A DNA stretch of 34,236 nt. Source: an uncultured Granulicella sp. GTDB taxonomy: Bacteria > Acidobacteriota > Terriglobia > Terriglobales > Acidobacteriaceae. Each line of letters begins with the position of its first letter. Within the stretch, counting starts at the first letter, position 1. Under the pieces are notes generated by a model. That model was not told where the DNA came from. It worked only from the letters and a program-made list of their open reading frames with translations, and made no database searches. Positions 16,501 to 23,930 of this stretch are shown piece after piece. The position numbers were made by a program, and so were the translations under genes. The stretch is from positions 1-34,236 of the forward strand of contig CALMVK010000112.1 in the NCBI GenBank assembly GCA_937873145.1, given 5' to 3'.

Positions 16501-17002
16501 TCGTTTCGTTGGCTATGTGCTTTATAACTTCCCTGGAGTAAGTTCTGGTCATCACCTGCTCAGTTATGTAACCAACGATTGGAGTCTGGACGATACGTTC
16601 CAGTTTCAGACGGGCCTTCCCTACTCAGCAGCGACGACTGGAAGTAACTCGTCCGCCTCAACGAGTACCGGGTTCAACGGTGCAAATGGGCCGTCGTTTA
16701 TTCCTCAGTTGGGACACAATAACTACACTTACAATCGCGTTCTGGTGGATGACATCCGCATAGAAAAACAGTTTGCCATCACGGAGCGGGCTCACCTGCA
16801 GGTTTTCCTTCAGGCGTTCAACCTGGCCAATCACCAGAATGAGACGAGCGTAAACGGCACTGCTTTTCAACTCAACGGAACCTCCGCAACAAGCGGGACG
16901 GCGACCTACCAGTCGAACTTCGGTACGGTGAGCAAGACCAACAACAGCGGGTTCAGCTACACGCCCCGGCAGTTGGAGCTCTCCGGGCGACTTTTCTTTT
17001 AG
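13598..17002 (+). CDS. Oar-like TonB-dependent outer-membrane receptor (receptor 2)
   Basis: 1134 residues. Signal peptide about 1-23 (RRSAGSSLIAVAFAAAAG, then WSQ); carboxypeptidase-regulatory-like domain about 29-112 (GTVFDASGAVVPKATIAI, LLEPGAYTVKVSASGF); plug about 118-250 with GLISVRGISI (171-180), IEIDGADDNQ (185-194) and EYGRAAGGVVNSVTRSGTNE; then a large barrel ending RQLELSGRLFF, the aromatic C-terminal strand needed for insertion by BAM. It shares with receptor 3 the barrel signatures NNFGPR and YGRL, so these two belong to one subfamily, distinct from receptor 1. Composition is uneven: the line at 14281 is 67% GC, that at 15241 is 42%. Ligand unknown. Confidence 0.88.
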   Translation: MTFRRSAGSSLIAVAFAAAAGWSQSSTQGAIGGTVFDASGAVVPKATIAIRNDGTNAEVNLTADDSGFFKAPLLEPGAYTVKVSASGFADRTSQVIVQVGQLTNLESRLGVIGSTETVQVNADVPVLNFESPDFSSNINERAIDNIPVNNRRWSALALLTPGVTVDSNGYGLISVRGISIILNNIEIDGADDNQAYFAEERGRTREAYSTSGSSVREFQVNTGVYAAEYGRAAGGVVNSVTRSGTNEIHGQAYYYDRESKWNAFNDQSTIPITGANGTVTNVPFKPKDLRKIYGFSAGGPLVKDKLFWFYTYDQHSRIFPLSGVATVPSSVNNVSAYGFNAIPDAALPTGATCNYVTGYLAAGTTPIPNVLDAQACTLAARLKLGSYTNAAALYKTDLNALNGDLGLINRVGYQEINTPKLDYQINSKQHVEALYHRLRWDSPGGVQTNATGDYSLDSAGNDYIKLDYGLTKLTSLIRSNISNEVLYQYGRELDDEGQQPFTPYSLNTLRQADGNVPYVTLDTKIGAFFGSPYYSYRPKYPDERKWQVGDTLYVSKGNNSFKFGVDMVHNYDLTIQSQYYEGNYGYTTNLANYFADLGSKGSGSGTCDVNQSAAATATLSAVGVYPCYNSYQQGYGPPAFDFATLDYGFFGQDNWKVTPRLTLELGLRYDYESTPPAVGSLIAPTTNFVPYNGIGNSPSDKNNFGPRIGFSFDPYGQGKTVLRGGFGMYYGRLTNGNIGTVLSTTGSPLAQTVPTVTKSQGLAAEPLFGNRFSVAQQTSSAKPAGFFRAPNLQNPQVMEFDLQVQQQLGRGTFFQVSYLGALGRELPNFLDVNLNPSAYNSTVAGSGIQNVNVTFIDSTGKSPIPNGSIIQVPTFTGIYGNTALLGPSATKFNAITEYLSNVNSSYDAFAAEIQNRSLKSVQFDASYTWAHALDFYQNASSATSTESWYNPFGSQRVNYGNSSFNIPNRFVGYVLYNFPGVSSGHHLLSYVTNDWSLDDTFQFQTGLPYSAATTGSNSSASTSTGFNGANGPSFIPQLGHNNYTYNRVLVDDIRIEKQFAITERAHLQVFLQAFNLANHQNETSVNGTAFQLNGTSATSGTATYQSNFGTVSKTNNSGFSYTPRQLELSGRLFF

Positions 17003-17031
17003 CGCTCGGTTTAGAAGCCTGGCCAGTTCGG

Positions 17032-17061
17032 CGAGGGCGACCGCTGCAACGGTCGTCCTCG
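17032..17061 (+). terminator. Intrinsic-type terminator hairpin after receptor 2
   Basis: CGAGGGCGACCG (17032-17043), loop CTGCAA, CGGTCGTCCTCG (17050-17061): a 12-bp stem with a single G-T pair, 30 bases after the stop codon. It is followed by TCGTTAAC rather than a long T-run. It probably ends most transcripts before receptor 3. Confidence 0.7.
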
Positions 17062-17102
17062 TCGTTAACACTAAGGAGGGATTCCGCTCACCCTGAGCGT
17101 TC

Positions 17103-17124
17103 GGTAGGCTGCCGGTAAGCTACC
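17103..17124 (+). other. Short hairpin in the receptor 3 leader
   Basis: GGTAG-g-CT pairs with AGCTACC across a 7-base loop, just upstream of the GGGAG ribosome site (17130-17134) of receptor 3. It may affect translation or be fortuitous. Confidence 0.2.
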
Positions 17125-17138
17125 ACCTCGGGAGCACC

Positions 17139-20100
17139 ATGATTTTCTTTGGCCGCGGAGTGATCCATGCGGCACGTTCAGCGTCTTCGTTCTTCACTTG
17201 CCGGTTCGGGCGCGGCGTTGTTTTTCTAGCGCTGCTGTGGATCGCTGCCGGGCGAGCTCAAGCGCAGGAGGCGGAAGATGGTGCCGTGCGCGGATGGGTG
17301 CGGGATGCGGCGAACCGGCCGGTGGACGCGGCGACGGTTCGTCTGGAGGATCGGGAAGGTGAGCCGGGTACGGAGGTAAAGGTCGAGCGGGACGGCAGTT
17401 TTCTGGTGCCCGGGCTTCGTCCTGGGATGTACCGGTTTACGCTCCAGGCGCCGGGACATCTGCACGGGCGCGCCGAGGGTGTAGCCGTGACGCTAGGGCA
17501 GACCACGGAGCTGCAGGTGGTGCTTGACCGCGCCGGACCCGGCTTGTGGTTGACGATCCGCAAGGCTCCGGAGGGCGGTGGCAGCGACGTGCAAATCTCC
17601 CCAGCTTTACCCGGCAGTCCGTCGGGAACGGCAGCGCGGGCAGACGGAGTTGCGCTTCCAGATCAGGACGCGGATGGATTGGTCAGCCTGCATGGCTTGG
17701 CTTCAACACAGAACAGCACAGTTGTGGATGGTGTGGGAACGACCCAGGCGTATACCTCGGTGCAGCAGGGCCGGGGCAGCGATCCGGCTCCCGATCCGGA
17801 TGGAGATGGAGACTCCGCCGAGCTGGGAAATGGGCCTGCGAATGGGTTATCGCGCGGACGCCATGCGGGTGCAGGGACGACCTACTCGCAGGGCGCGGTG
17901 AAGGATTTTCGGGTTACAGGCGATAGCTACACGGCGCAGATGGGGCACACGGCGGGTGGAGTGATCACGTCCGTCACGCGTTCCGGGACGGAGGCTTTCC
18001 ATGGCTCGGCCAGTGCTGTCGTTGGATCGCAGCTGTTTGCGGCGGCGAATCCGCTGTCGATTGCGACCAGCTACACGAATGGGGCGATCGCGAGCGCGGT
18101 GGTTAAGCCGCACGATCTGCATGAGGTCTTCGCAGGCTCGCTGGGCGGACCTGTCTTCCGTGGTGCAAACCTGGTGTTTTTCGACGCTGTGGAGATTGGC
18201 CGCCGCGGCTTTCCGGCGATCAGCTCGCCGGCCGACCCGGAGTTTTACAGGTTGACGACGATCCAGAAAGCTTTGCTGGCGAGCCGTGGCGTACGTGCGG
18301 CGCAGATCAATACGGCGCTGAACTATCTTTCGTCGCTGACCGGTTCTACGCCGCGGCGCGCGGACCAGAACAACAACTTTGCACGTCTGGACTGGCATCC
18401 GCAGGCGCATCCGCGGCTGCTGGCGGAGCTTGGGCTGCAGTACAACCTGGTGCGTTGGACTGGGCCGGCCGCGCTGCTGGAGGCTCCGGTGGTCAATCGC
18501 GGGCGGGCCAGCCTGGGAAGCGCATCGGGCGCGCTCGATGCCTTTCTGCTGCGGTTCGACAGCCGGATTCGGCCGCGACTGGTGAACCGGCTGCGCGTGG
18601 CCTACACGCGCGATCTGCAGTACGAGACGCCCCAGACGCCCCTGGCCGCGGAACCGGCAATCAGCCCCGGCGGGTTGGCCCCGGAGGTGAACATTGGGCC
18701 GAACGGGCTGCTCTTCGGCACGCCCGCGTCGCTCTCGCATCTGGCGTTTCCGGATGAGCGGCGGCTGGAGGCGACCGATTCGCTGATGTGGACGCACGGC
18801 CACCACTCGATTGCGCTGGGGGGAGCCATCACGTATGTGCAGGAGCATGTGGCGACCCAGACGAATGTGGCCGGAACGTTTCGTTATGATTCTGGCCTGA
18901 CCAAGGGCTATGCCGGCGGGCTGGTCGACTTCATCACGGATTCGACCTACAACGTGAACGTCATTCCGAACGGCGGCTGTCCTTCGATCACGGCCACGAT
19001 CCACGACTTCTGCTTCCGCAGTTACTCGCAGAGCTTTGGGGAGTCGAGCGCAGCGTTTTCGACGCAGGATTGGTCGGGCTTTGCGCAGGAGACCTGGCAG
19101 CCTGGACGCCGGTTGCTGCTACACGCCGGGGTGCGTTACGAGTACACGCTGTTGCCGCTGCCGCAGAATCCGAACCCGGCGCTCGATGCGCTCTTCGGTA
19201 TGCGGGGCGCGACCAGCATTTTTCCGGAGGATCGCAACAACTTCGGCCCGCGAGTGGCTTTGGCGTGGCAGCCGTTCGGGGCTGGGCGGGGGTCGGTCCA
19301 CATCGGGTATGGATTGTTCTACGGACGGCTGCCCGGGGCTACGATCCGTGCGGCGCTGACAGACACGGCGCAGAAGTCGTCGACGACGAGCATCCGCATC
19401 ACGCCGACGGCCGTGGTAGCGTGTCCGCAGGTGGCGTCGCAGGGGTTTGGGTATCCGTGCGCGTTCTCGGCGGCTCCCACGGGGGTGGTTGCGGCGACGA
19501 CTTCGGCAGTGGTGCTTGACCGCCGCTTTCGTCTCCCGATAGTGCAGCAGGGAAGCCTGACGCTGGAACGGCCAATTGGCCGGGAGTCGTCCCTGTCGGC
19601 AAGTTACGTTTTCAACCTGGACCGGCAGCTACCCAGCTCGACGGACCTGAACATTGCGCCCTCCACCCAGATTGCCCATTTCCGGCTGCAGGGCGGCACC
19701 GGAGCACCCGGTATTACGGACGGCGAAACCTTTACGCTGCCGCTCTATAGCGCGCGGGTCTCGTCCAGCTTTGGGCCGGTGACGGATGTGGAGTCAAGCG
19801 TGGACGCGACGTACAGCGGGCTGTCGGTAGGGGCATTTACCCGGCTGGCCAAAACGTTTCAGGTGCAGGGCAGGTACACATGGTCCAAGGCGATCGACTT
19901 TGGGCAGGCGCAGTCGGCCATTCCGCGGACCGATGGGCAGTTAGACCCATTTACTAACGGCTATGACAAAGGGCTTTCCTCGTTGAACTATCCGTGGGCG
20001 GCACACCTGACGGCGGCCTGGAGTCCAGAGTTGGCCTTTGGCCCCCGATGGCTGCGGGGGACAGCCAACGGGTTTACGTTCATGCCGATTGCGAGTGTCC

Positions 20101-20525
20101 GCGCCGGCAGGCCGTATACCTTCGATCTTTCCGGCGGAACCCGGCTGGCCGGCGGCCACGAAAGCCTCAACGGCTCCGGAGGTGCGCTTTATCTGCCGAC
20201 GGTGGGCCGCAACACGCTGCGGCTGCCGCCGACGGAGAATGTTGATTTGCGTGCAGGTCGCGGTTTCCGGGCGGGCGATCATCTGCAGTTTGAAACCTTC
20301 GCCGAGGCCTATAACCTGTTGAATCACACGAATGTTTCTTCGGTGACCCAGCGGGCTTTTCTGGTGGGGACGGCTGTGAATGGGGTGACGCCGCTAGTGT
20401 TTCAAAACGCGGCGACGATCAGTACCGAGGGGTTGAATGCTGAACCCTTCGGCACTCCCATTGCCAGCTCAACCACGAGTGCTCGCGAACGCAGAATCCA
20501 GATTGGGGCTCGCATGGAGTTTTAG
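17139..20525 (+). CDS. Oar-like TonB-dependent outer-membrane receptor (receptor 3)
   Basis: 1128 residues, GC-rich. A long N-terminal signal region has its hydrophobic core at about 27-38 and a cleavage region GRAQAQ (38-43). The carboxypeptidase-regulatory-like domain is about 48-130 and the plug about 165-290, with GLVSLHGLASTQNS (180-193), VVDGVG and HTAGGVITSVTRSGTE. The barrel follows, with NNFGPRVAL and FYGRLPG, ending RRIQIGARMEF. Compared with receptor 2 the plug has an extra Asp/Gly-rich segment at about 212-245, including DPDGDGDSAE (219-228). GGGAG lies 4 bases before the ATG. It is 136 bases downstream of receptor 2 and is probably an old, diverged tandem duplicate. No adjacent sigma factor, SusD or TonB gene; ligand unknown. 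Confidence 0.87.
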   Translation: MIFFGRGVIHAARSASSFFTCRFGRGVVFLALLWIAAGRAQAQEAEDGAVRGWVRDAANRPVDAATVRLEDREGEPGTEVKVERDGSFLVPGLRPGMYRFTLQAPGHLHGRAEGVAVTLGQTTELQVVLDRAGPGLWLTIRKAPEGGGSDVQISPALPGSPSGTAARADGVALPDQDADGLVSLHGLASTQNSTVVDGVGTTQAYTSVQQGRGSDPAPDPDGDGDSAELGNGPANGLSRGRHAGAGTTYSQGAVKDFRVTGDSYTAQMGHTAGGVITSVTRSGTEAFHGSASAVVGSQLFAAANPLSIATSYTNGAIASAVVKPHDLHEVFAGSLGGPVFRGANLVFFDAVEIGRRGFPAISSPADPEFYRLTTIQKALLASRGVRAAQINTALNYLSSLTGSTPRRADQNNNFARLDWHPQAHPRLLAELGLQYNLVRWTGPAALLEAPVVNRGRASLGSASGALDAFLLRFDSRIRPRLVNRLRVAYTRDLQYETPQTPLAAEPAISPGGLAPEVNIGPNGLLFGTPASLSHLAFPDERRLEATDSLMWTHGHHSIALGGAITYVQEHVATQTNVAGTFRYDSGLTKGYAGGLVDFITDSTYNVNVIPNGGCPSITATIHDFCFRSYSQSFGESSAAFSTQDWSGFAQETWQPGRRLLLHAGVRYEYTLLPLPQNPNPALDALFGMRGATSIFPEDRNNFGPRVALAWQPFGAGRGSVHIGYGLFYGRLPGATIRAALTDTAQKSSTTSIRITPTAVVACPQVASQGFGYPCAFSAAPTGVVAATTSAVVLDRRFRLPIVQQGSLTLERPIGRESSLSASYVFNLDRQLPSSTDLNIAPSTQIAHFRLQGGTGAPGITDGETFTLPLYSARVSSSFGPVTDVESSVDATYSGLSVGAFTRLAKTFQVQGRYTWSKAIDFGQAQSAIPRTDGQLDPFTNGYDKGLSSLNYPWAAHLTAAWSPELAFGPRWLRGTANGFTFMPIASVRAGRPYTFDLSGGTRLAGGHESLNGSGGALYLPTVGRNTLRLPPTENVDLRAGRGFRAGDHLQFETFAEAYNLLNHTNVSSVTQRAFLVGTAVNGVTPLVFQNAATISTEGLNAEPFGTPIASSTTSARERRIQIGARMEF

Positions 20526-20618
20526 GATGTTTCGCTGGTGCGAGCGCTTCCGGTGACTTGCATCCTGCTTGCTGATGAGTCTTTCGGAGATACGGCGTGA
20601 GCGCGGCGGTTATCCAGT

Positions 20619-20924
20619 TTACTGATCCTGATTGTCTGCGTCCTCAAATTCGTTCAGAACCGTCTCGATCTCGGTGTCGAAGCCTTCGAGCATGGCCGCC
20701 AGGAATGCCTCGGTGTCCAGGTTCGGGTCTGCCTCGGCGTGGACGGTGACGATGTTCCGGGCAAGATCGGCGAGCATAACGCCCCAGGCGGCGGGATCCT
20801 GCCAGATGCCGGGCTGCAGCGTGATGGCCTGGCTGCCCTCGGCGATCCAGACGCGCAGCAGTTCAAAGGAGCGTTCGTCCTTGGCGGCGAGAGCGGGGAT
20901 GGCGAGTTGTTTATCGATGCTCAT
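20619..20924 (-). CDS. DUF5076 family protein
   Basis: 101 residues, small, acidic and without a signal peptide, so cytoplasmic. The family pattern is clear: LLRVWIAEGSQAITLQPGIW (22-41), then DPAAWGVMLADLARNIVT and an acidic helical tail (EGFDTEIETVLNEFEDAD). The family has no known function. It is divergent from dnaB and converges on receptor 3. The name comes from recognising the RVW...DPAAWG...DLARH-type pattern, not from a search. Confidence 0.72.
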   Translation of the reverse strand: MSIDKQLAIPALAAKDERSFELLRVWIAEGSQAITLQPGIWQDPAAWGVMLADLARNIVTVHAEADPNLDTEAFLAAMLEGFDTEIETVLNEFEDADNQDQ

Positions 20925-21026
20925 GACAGGAATGATTCCTAGTGTCTAACGGTACTTGAAGTCGAGCGCAAATACTAAGCTGGCGCATTTGCAGGCGGCC
21001 CTTTTTCCGCATTCTGCACCCGATTC

Positions 21027-21040
21027 ACAGGGCGCCCTGT
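21027..21040. promoter_or_regulatory. 14-bp perfect palindrome upstream of dnaB
   Basis: ACAGGGC-GCCCTGT is fully symmetric with no spacer. It lies 66 bases before the chosen dnaB start and about 100 bases before the divergent DUF5076 gene. Such a site could be an operator for either gene, or a chance GC-rich palindrome. Confidence 0.3.
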
Positions 21041-21105
21041 CCGGCATCTCGATACCCTAGAGGCACACACAGAACCGAACTGTAGTGGCACAGAGAGTGG
21101 TCTCC

Positions 21106-22500
21106 ATGGCTTCCCTACCCAGACTGGTCAATCCCGAAGACGACAACCGCCCCGCCTCGCTCCATGCCGAGCAGACGATCCTAGGTGCAATGCTGATCGA
21201 CGCGCTGGCGATTGTGGATGCGACGATGCTGTTGAAAACAGAAGACTTTTCGCTCGACTCGCATCGCCGCATTTACGACGTGATGCTGCACCTGAGCGAG
21301 GCCGGCCATGCGGTGGACCTGGTAACGGTGTCTGAGGAGCTGCGCCGCCGCAAGGAACTCGATGCAATTGGCAGTCGCGCGTATCTTGCCGGGCTGAGCG
21401 AGAATCTGCCGCGCAAGCTGTCGATCGAAAGCTACGTCCGCATTGTGCGCGACAAGAGCTTGATGCGGCAGCTGATGCAGGTTTGCGATCTCGGCCTGAT
21501 GGAGGCGTCGGACCAGTCGCTCGAAGCGATCGAGGTACTCAATGCGGTTGAAGCTCGGCTGATCGACATCTCTCAGCATGCGCTTACCGGAGGCTTCTCC
21601 GGCATCTCCGACATCGTCCGCGACTCCTTTGGCTCGATCGACAAGCTGTACGAGCAAGGGCGCGAGATCACGGGGCTCGCCACGCATTACACCGATTTTG
21701 ACCGCATGACCAGCGGGCTGCAGAACTCGGAGCTGGTCATTATTGCGGCGCGGCCTTCCATGGGCAAGACGGCCTGGGCGATCAACATCGCGCAAAATGC
21801 GGCTGTGCGCGATGGCAAGGTGGTGGCGGTGTTTTCGCTTGAAATGTCGAAGGAGAGCCTGCTGCGCCGCATGCTGGCAAGCGAGGCCATGGTGAACTCG
21901 CGCAAGATCCAGACCGGCTTTCTGCCGCGCGAGGATAAAGGAAAACTGTTGGCCGGCCTGGAGCGACTGATGGAGTCCAAGCTGTTTGTCGACGACACGC
22001 CGGGCATCACGCTGGCCGAGATGCGGGCGAAGGCGCGGAGGCTGAAGCAGCAGGAGGGATCGCTCGACCTGATCGTGATCGACTATCTGCAGCTGATGAC
22101 CGGCTCGGTGGGCGCGAACGCGAAGAAGTTCGAGAACCGCACGCAGGAGGTTTCGGCGGTCTCGCGCGGGCTGAAGGCGTTGGCCAAGGAGATGAAGGTG
22201 CCGGTGGTGGCGCTGTCGCAGCTCTCGCGTGGATCGGAGCAACGGGCCGGGGACAAGAAGCCATTGCTGAGCGATCTGCGGGAGTCTGGCTCGATCGAGC
22301 AGGATGCGGACGTGGTCTGCTTTATCCATCGTGAGGAGTATTACGACCGTGAAAATGAGGACTTGAAGGGCAAGGCGGAGATCATCATCGCCAAGCAGCG
22401 CAATGGCCCGACGGGATCGTGCCAACTGGCCTATCTGTCGGATTACACGCGCTTTGAGAATCTGGATACGGCTCACAGCGGCAGCGAGAGCGACTACTAG
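21106..22500 (+). CDS. dnaB: Replicative DNA helicase DnaB
   Basis: 464 residues from this start. DnaB is the hexameric 5'-3' helicase that unwinds DNA at the replication fork and contacts primase and the clamp loader. The N-terminal helical domain (about 10-120, PASLHAEQTILGAML) is followed by a linker and the RecA-like domain: Walker A ARPSMGKT (215-222), Walker B LIVIDYLQLM (322-331), then an arginine-finger/H4 region ALSQLSRGSEQR and DLRESGSIEQDADVV. The frame is open from a GTG at 21085, but that codon has no ribosome site. ATG 21106 has AGAGAG (21092-21097) at 8 bases and gives the usual N-terminus MASLPRL, so it is preferred. alr follows after 29 bases, a common pairing. No intein is visible. 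Confidence 0.95.
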   Translation: MASLPRLVNPEDDNRPASLHAEQTILGAMLIDALAIVDATMLLKTEDFSLDSHRRIYDVMLHLSEAGHAVDLVTVSEELRRRKELDAIGSRAYLAGLSENLPRKLSIESYVRIVRDKSLMRQLMQVCDLGLMEASDQSLEAIEVLNAVEARLIDISQHALTGGFSGISDIVRDSFGSIDKLYEQGREITGLATHYTDFDRMTSGLQNSELVIIAARPSMGKTAWAINIAQNAAVRDGKVVAVFSLEMSKESLLRRMLASEAMVNSRKIQTGFLPREDKGKLLAGLERLMESKLFVDDTPGITLAEMRAKARRLKQQEGSLDLIVIDYLQLMTGSVGANAKKFENRTQEVSAVSRGLKALAKEMKVPVVALSQLSRGSEQRAGDKKPLLSDLRESGSIEQDADVVCFIHREEYYDRENEDLKGKAEIIIAKQRNGPTGSCQLAYLSDYTRFENLDTAHSGSESDY

Positions 22501-22529
22501 CCAGGCGTCGTCCGCGGTTACGATAGAAG

Positions 22530-23672
22530 ATGAAGGTCGGGGCAGCATTGAACAACTGGGTGGAGATCTCGGAGCCAAACCTGGCGGCAAACCTGCGCTC
22601 CATCCAGGCCTCCGCCGGAGCCGACACGGAGGTTCTTGCGGTGGTGAAGGCGAATGCCTATGGCCATGGCGCGGAGGCTTGCTCGGTTGCGCTGGTGCGG
22701 GCCGGCGCGCGCTGGTTGGGCGTAACCTGCGCCGCGGAAGGCGTGCGCGTCCGCGACGCGCTTCGATCCGCCGGACTCAGTGCGGACATCCTAATCATGT
22801 GCGGCTTTCTGCCGGAGGATGTGCCACTGATCGCCGAACATGCACTGGTGCCGGTGCTGTGGACGCTCGAGCAGGCGACGGCGCTGGCCCTGCATCCGGG
22901 CTTGCGTGTGCAGGTGGAGGTCGATACCGGCATGGGCCGCCAGGGGGTGCGTCCAGGGCTGCCGCTGGAACGACTGCTTGCCGCGATGCAGACCGGCAAG
23001 CTTGTTCTCGACGGTGTCTTTACTCACTTCTGCAGCTCCGAGGTGGCGGCGAGTGAGCTGACGCAGCGGCAGGAGCGCCTGTTTGAAGCTGCCGTCGCGC
23101 AGGTGATCCGCGCAGGACTGCGACCGCAATGGGTGCATGCTGGCAACTCGTCCGCGGTGGACAACCCGGCGCAGGACTGGCCCTGGCTGGCTGAGCTCGC
23201 GCAGCAGGCCGGTGCACGCGCCATGGTGCGTCCCGGGCTGGCACTCTATGGATATTGCCTGCCAATTGAGGGCCGCGCTACCTCGCAGCTTCGGCCGGCG
23301 CTGCGGCCAGTCATGACCTGGAAGGCCCATGTGCTCGCCGTATACTGCCTTGCCTCGGGGGAGACCGTGGGCTACAACGCCACCTTCGTCGCCGAGCGGC
23401 CAATGCGCGTTGCGCTGCTGCCGGTGGGGTATGCGGATGGCTTGCGCCGCGAGCTCTCCGGCCGCGGCTGGGTGATGCTCAAGGGCCAGCGCGCGCCGAT
23501 TCTGGGCCGCATCTCCATGAACCTGACCGTGGTGGACGTGAGCGATCTGGCTGGAGTGGCGGTGGGAGACGCCGCGGTGGTGCTCGGCGAAGGGGTCACG
23601 GCTGAGGATCATGCGCGGTGGGCCGGCACCATTGCGTACGAGATCCTGTGCGGCGTTCATCCTTGCGGCTGA
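22530..23672 (+). CDS. alr: Alanine racemase
   Basis: 380 residues. A PLP-dependent racemase that interconverts L- and D-alanine for peptidoglycan. The PLP lysine is Lys40 in AVVKANAYGHG (38-47). The TIM-barrel Arg is Arg137 in DTGMGRQG, and RPGLALYG (234-241) binds the cofactor phosphate region. The second catalytic base from the C-terminal domain is Tyr282 in GYNATF. The loop usually reading SMD reads SMN (329-331), so an Asp is replaced by Asn331. This is a minor deviation near the active site. It is probably cotranscribed with dnaB and the two genes that follow. Confidence 0.94.
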   Translation: MKVGAALNNWVEISEPNLAANLRSIQASAGADTEVLAVVKANAYGHGAEACSVALVRAGARWLGVTCAAEGVRVRDALRSAGLSADILIMCGFLPEDVPLIAEHALVPVLWTLEQATALALHPGLRVQVEVDTGMGRQGVRPGLPLERLLAAMQTGKLVLDGVFTHFCSSEVAASELTQRQERLFEAAVAQVIRAGLRPQWVHAGNSSAVDNPAQDWPWLAELAQQAGARAMVRPGLALYGYCLPIEGRATSQLRPALRPVMTWKAHVLAVYCLASGETVGYNATFVAERPMRVALLPVGYADGLRRELSGRGWVMLKGQRAPILGRISMNLTVVDVSDLAGVAVGDAAVVLGEGVTAEDHARWAGTIAYEILCGVHPCG

Positions 23673-23696
23673 CCGGCTATTGCTTCGGGCCTTGCG

Positions 23697-23713
23697 CCCC
23701 GGTAGCATCGGGG
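23697..23713 (+). promoter_or_regulatory. Hairpin covering the start region of the 71-residue protein gene
   Basis: CCCCG (23697-23701), GTAGCAT loop, CGGGG (23709-23713), ending one base before the ATG at 23715. The G-rich right arm is the only ribosome-site-like sequence, so the stem could limit initiation. The 5-bp stem may be fortuitous. Confidence 0.25.
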
Positions 23714-23714
23714 T

Positions 23715-23930
23715 ATGGATGCTCCCCAAAATAACGCTGCACGCCGCCCCGAAGACATCGCTCTCGATCTGCTGAAGTTTGTCGCTTCGCACGCGAATGT
23801 AGGTTCGAAGTCCACCGGCTCGACCGGCTTTGTGGCGCCGTTCCAGGCCAAATCCGAGGACCAGGTGACGCAGTTGCTGGAGCTTTACTCCCGCTGCCGC
23901 GAGGCGGTTGAGGCGCCGCTCGAAAGGTAG
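23715..23930 (+). CDS. Small unknown protein, 71 residues
   Basis: 71 residues, soluble, no signal peptide, cysteine or metal motif except one Cys near the end (YSRCREAVEAPLER). It begins MDAPQNNAARRPEDIALDLL and contains a Gly/Ser-rich middle (VGSKSTGSTGF) and a C-terminal helix (SEDQVTQLLELYSRC). It is taken as real because it fills the 257-base space between alr and the oxidoreductase and its TAG stop overlaps the GTG start of the next gene by one base (TAGTG), which suggests translational coupling. I do not recognise the family. An acidobacterial lineage-specific protein tied to the oxidoreductase is plausible. Confidence 0.65.
   Translation: MDAPQNNAARRPEDIALDLLKFVASHANVGSKSTGSTGFVAPFQAKSEDQVTQLLELYSRCREAVEAPLER

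Noticed and set aside
17661-17700. DQDADG in receptor 3 read as an EF-hand-like loop
   Set aside because: The segment aligns with the conserved plug sequence of receptor 2 (GLISVRGIS versus GLVSLHGLAS), so it is part of the plug fold; position 12 of an EF loop is Gly here.
17847-19004. 385-residue minus-strand open frame inside receptor 3
   Set aside because: Antisense to a well-supported receptor gene and extremely Arg-rich.
21181-22590. 469-residue minus-strand open frame antisense to dnaB
   Set aside because: dnaB on the plus strand has all family motifs. The antisense product is Arg/His/Leu-rich without recognisable domains, as expected from GC-rich codon bias.
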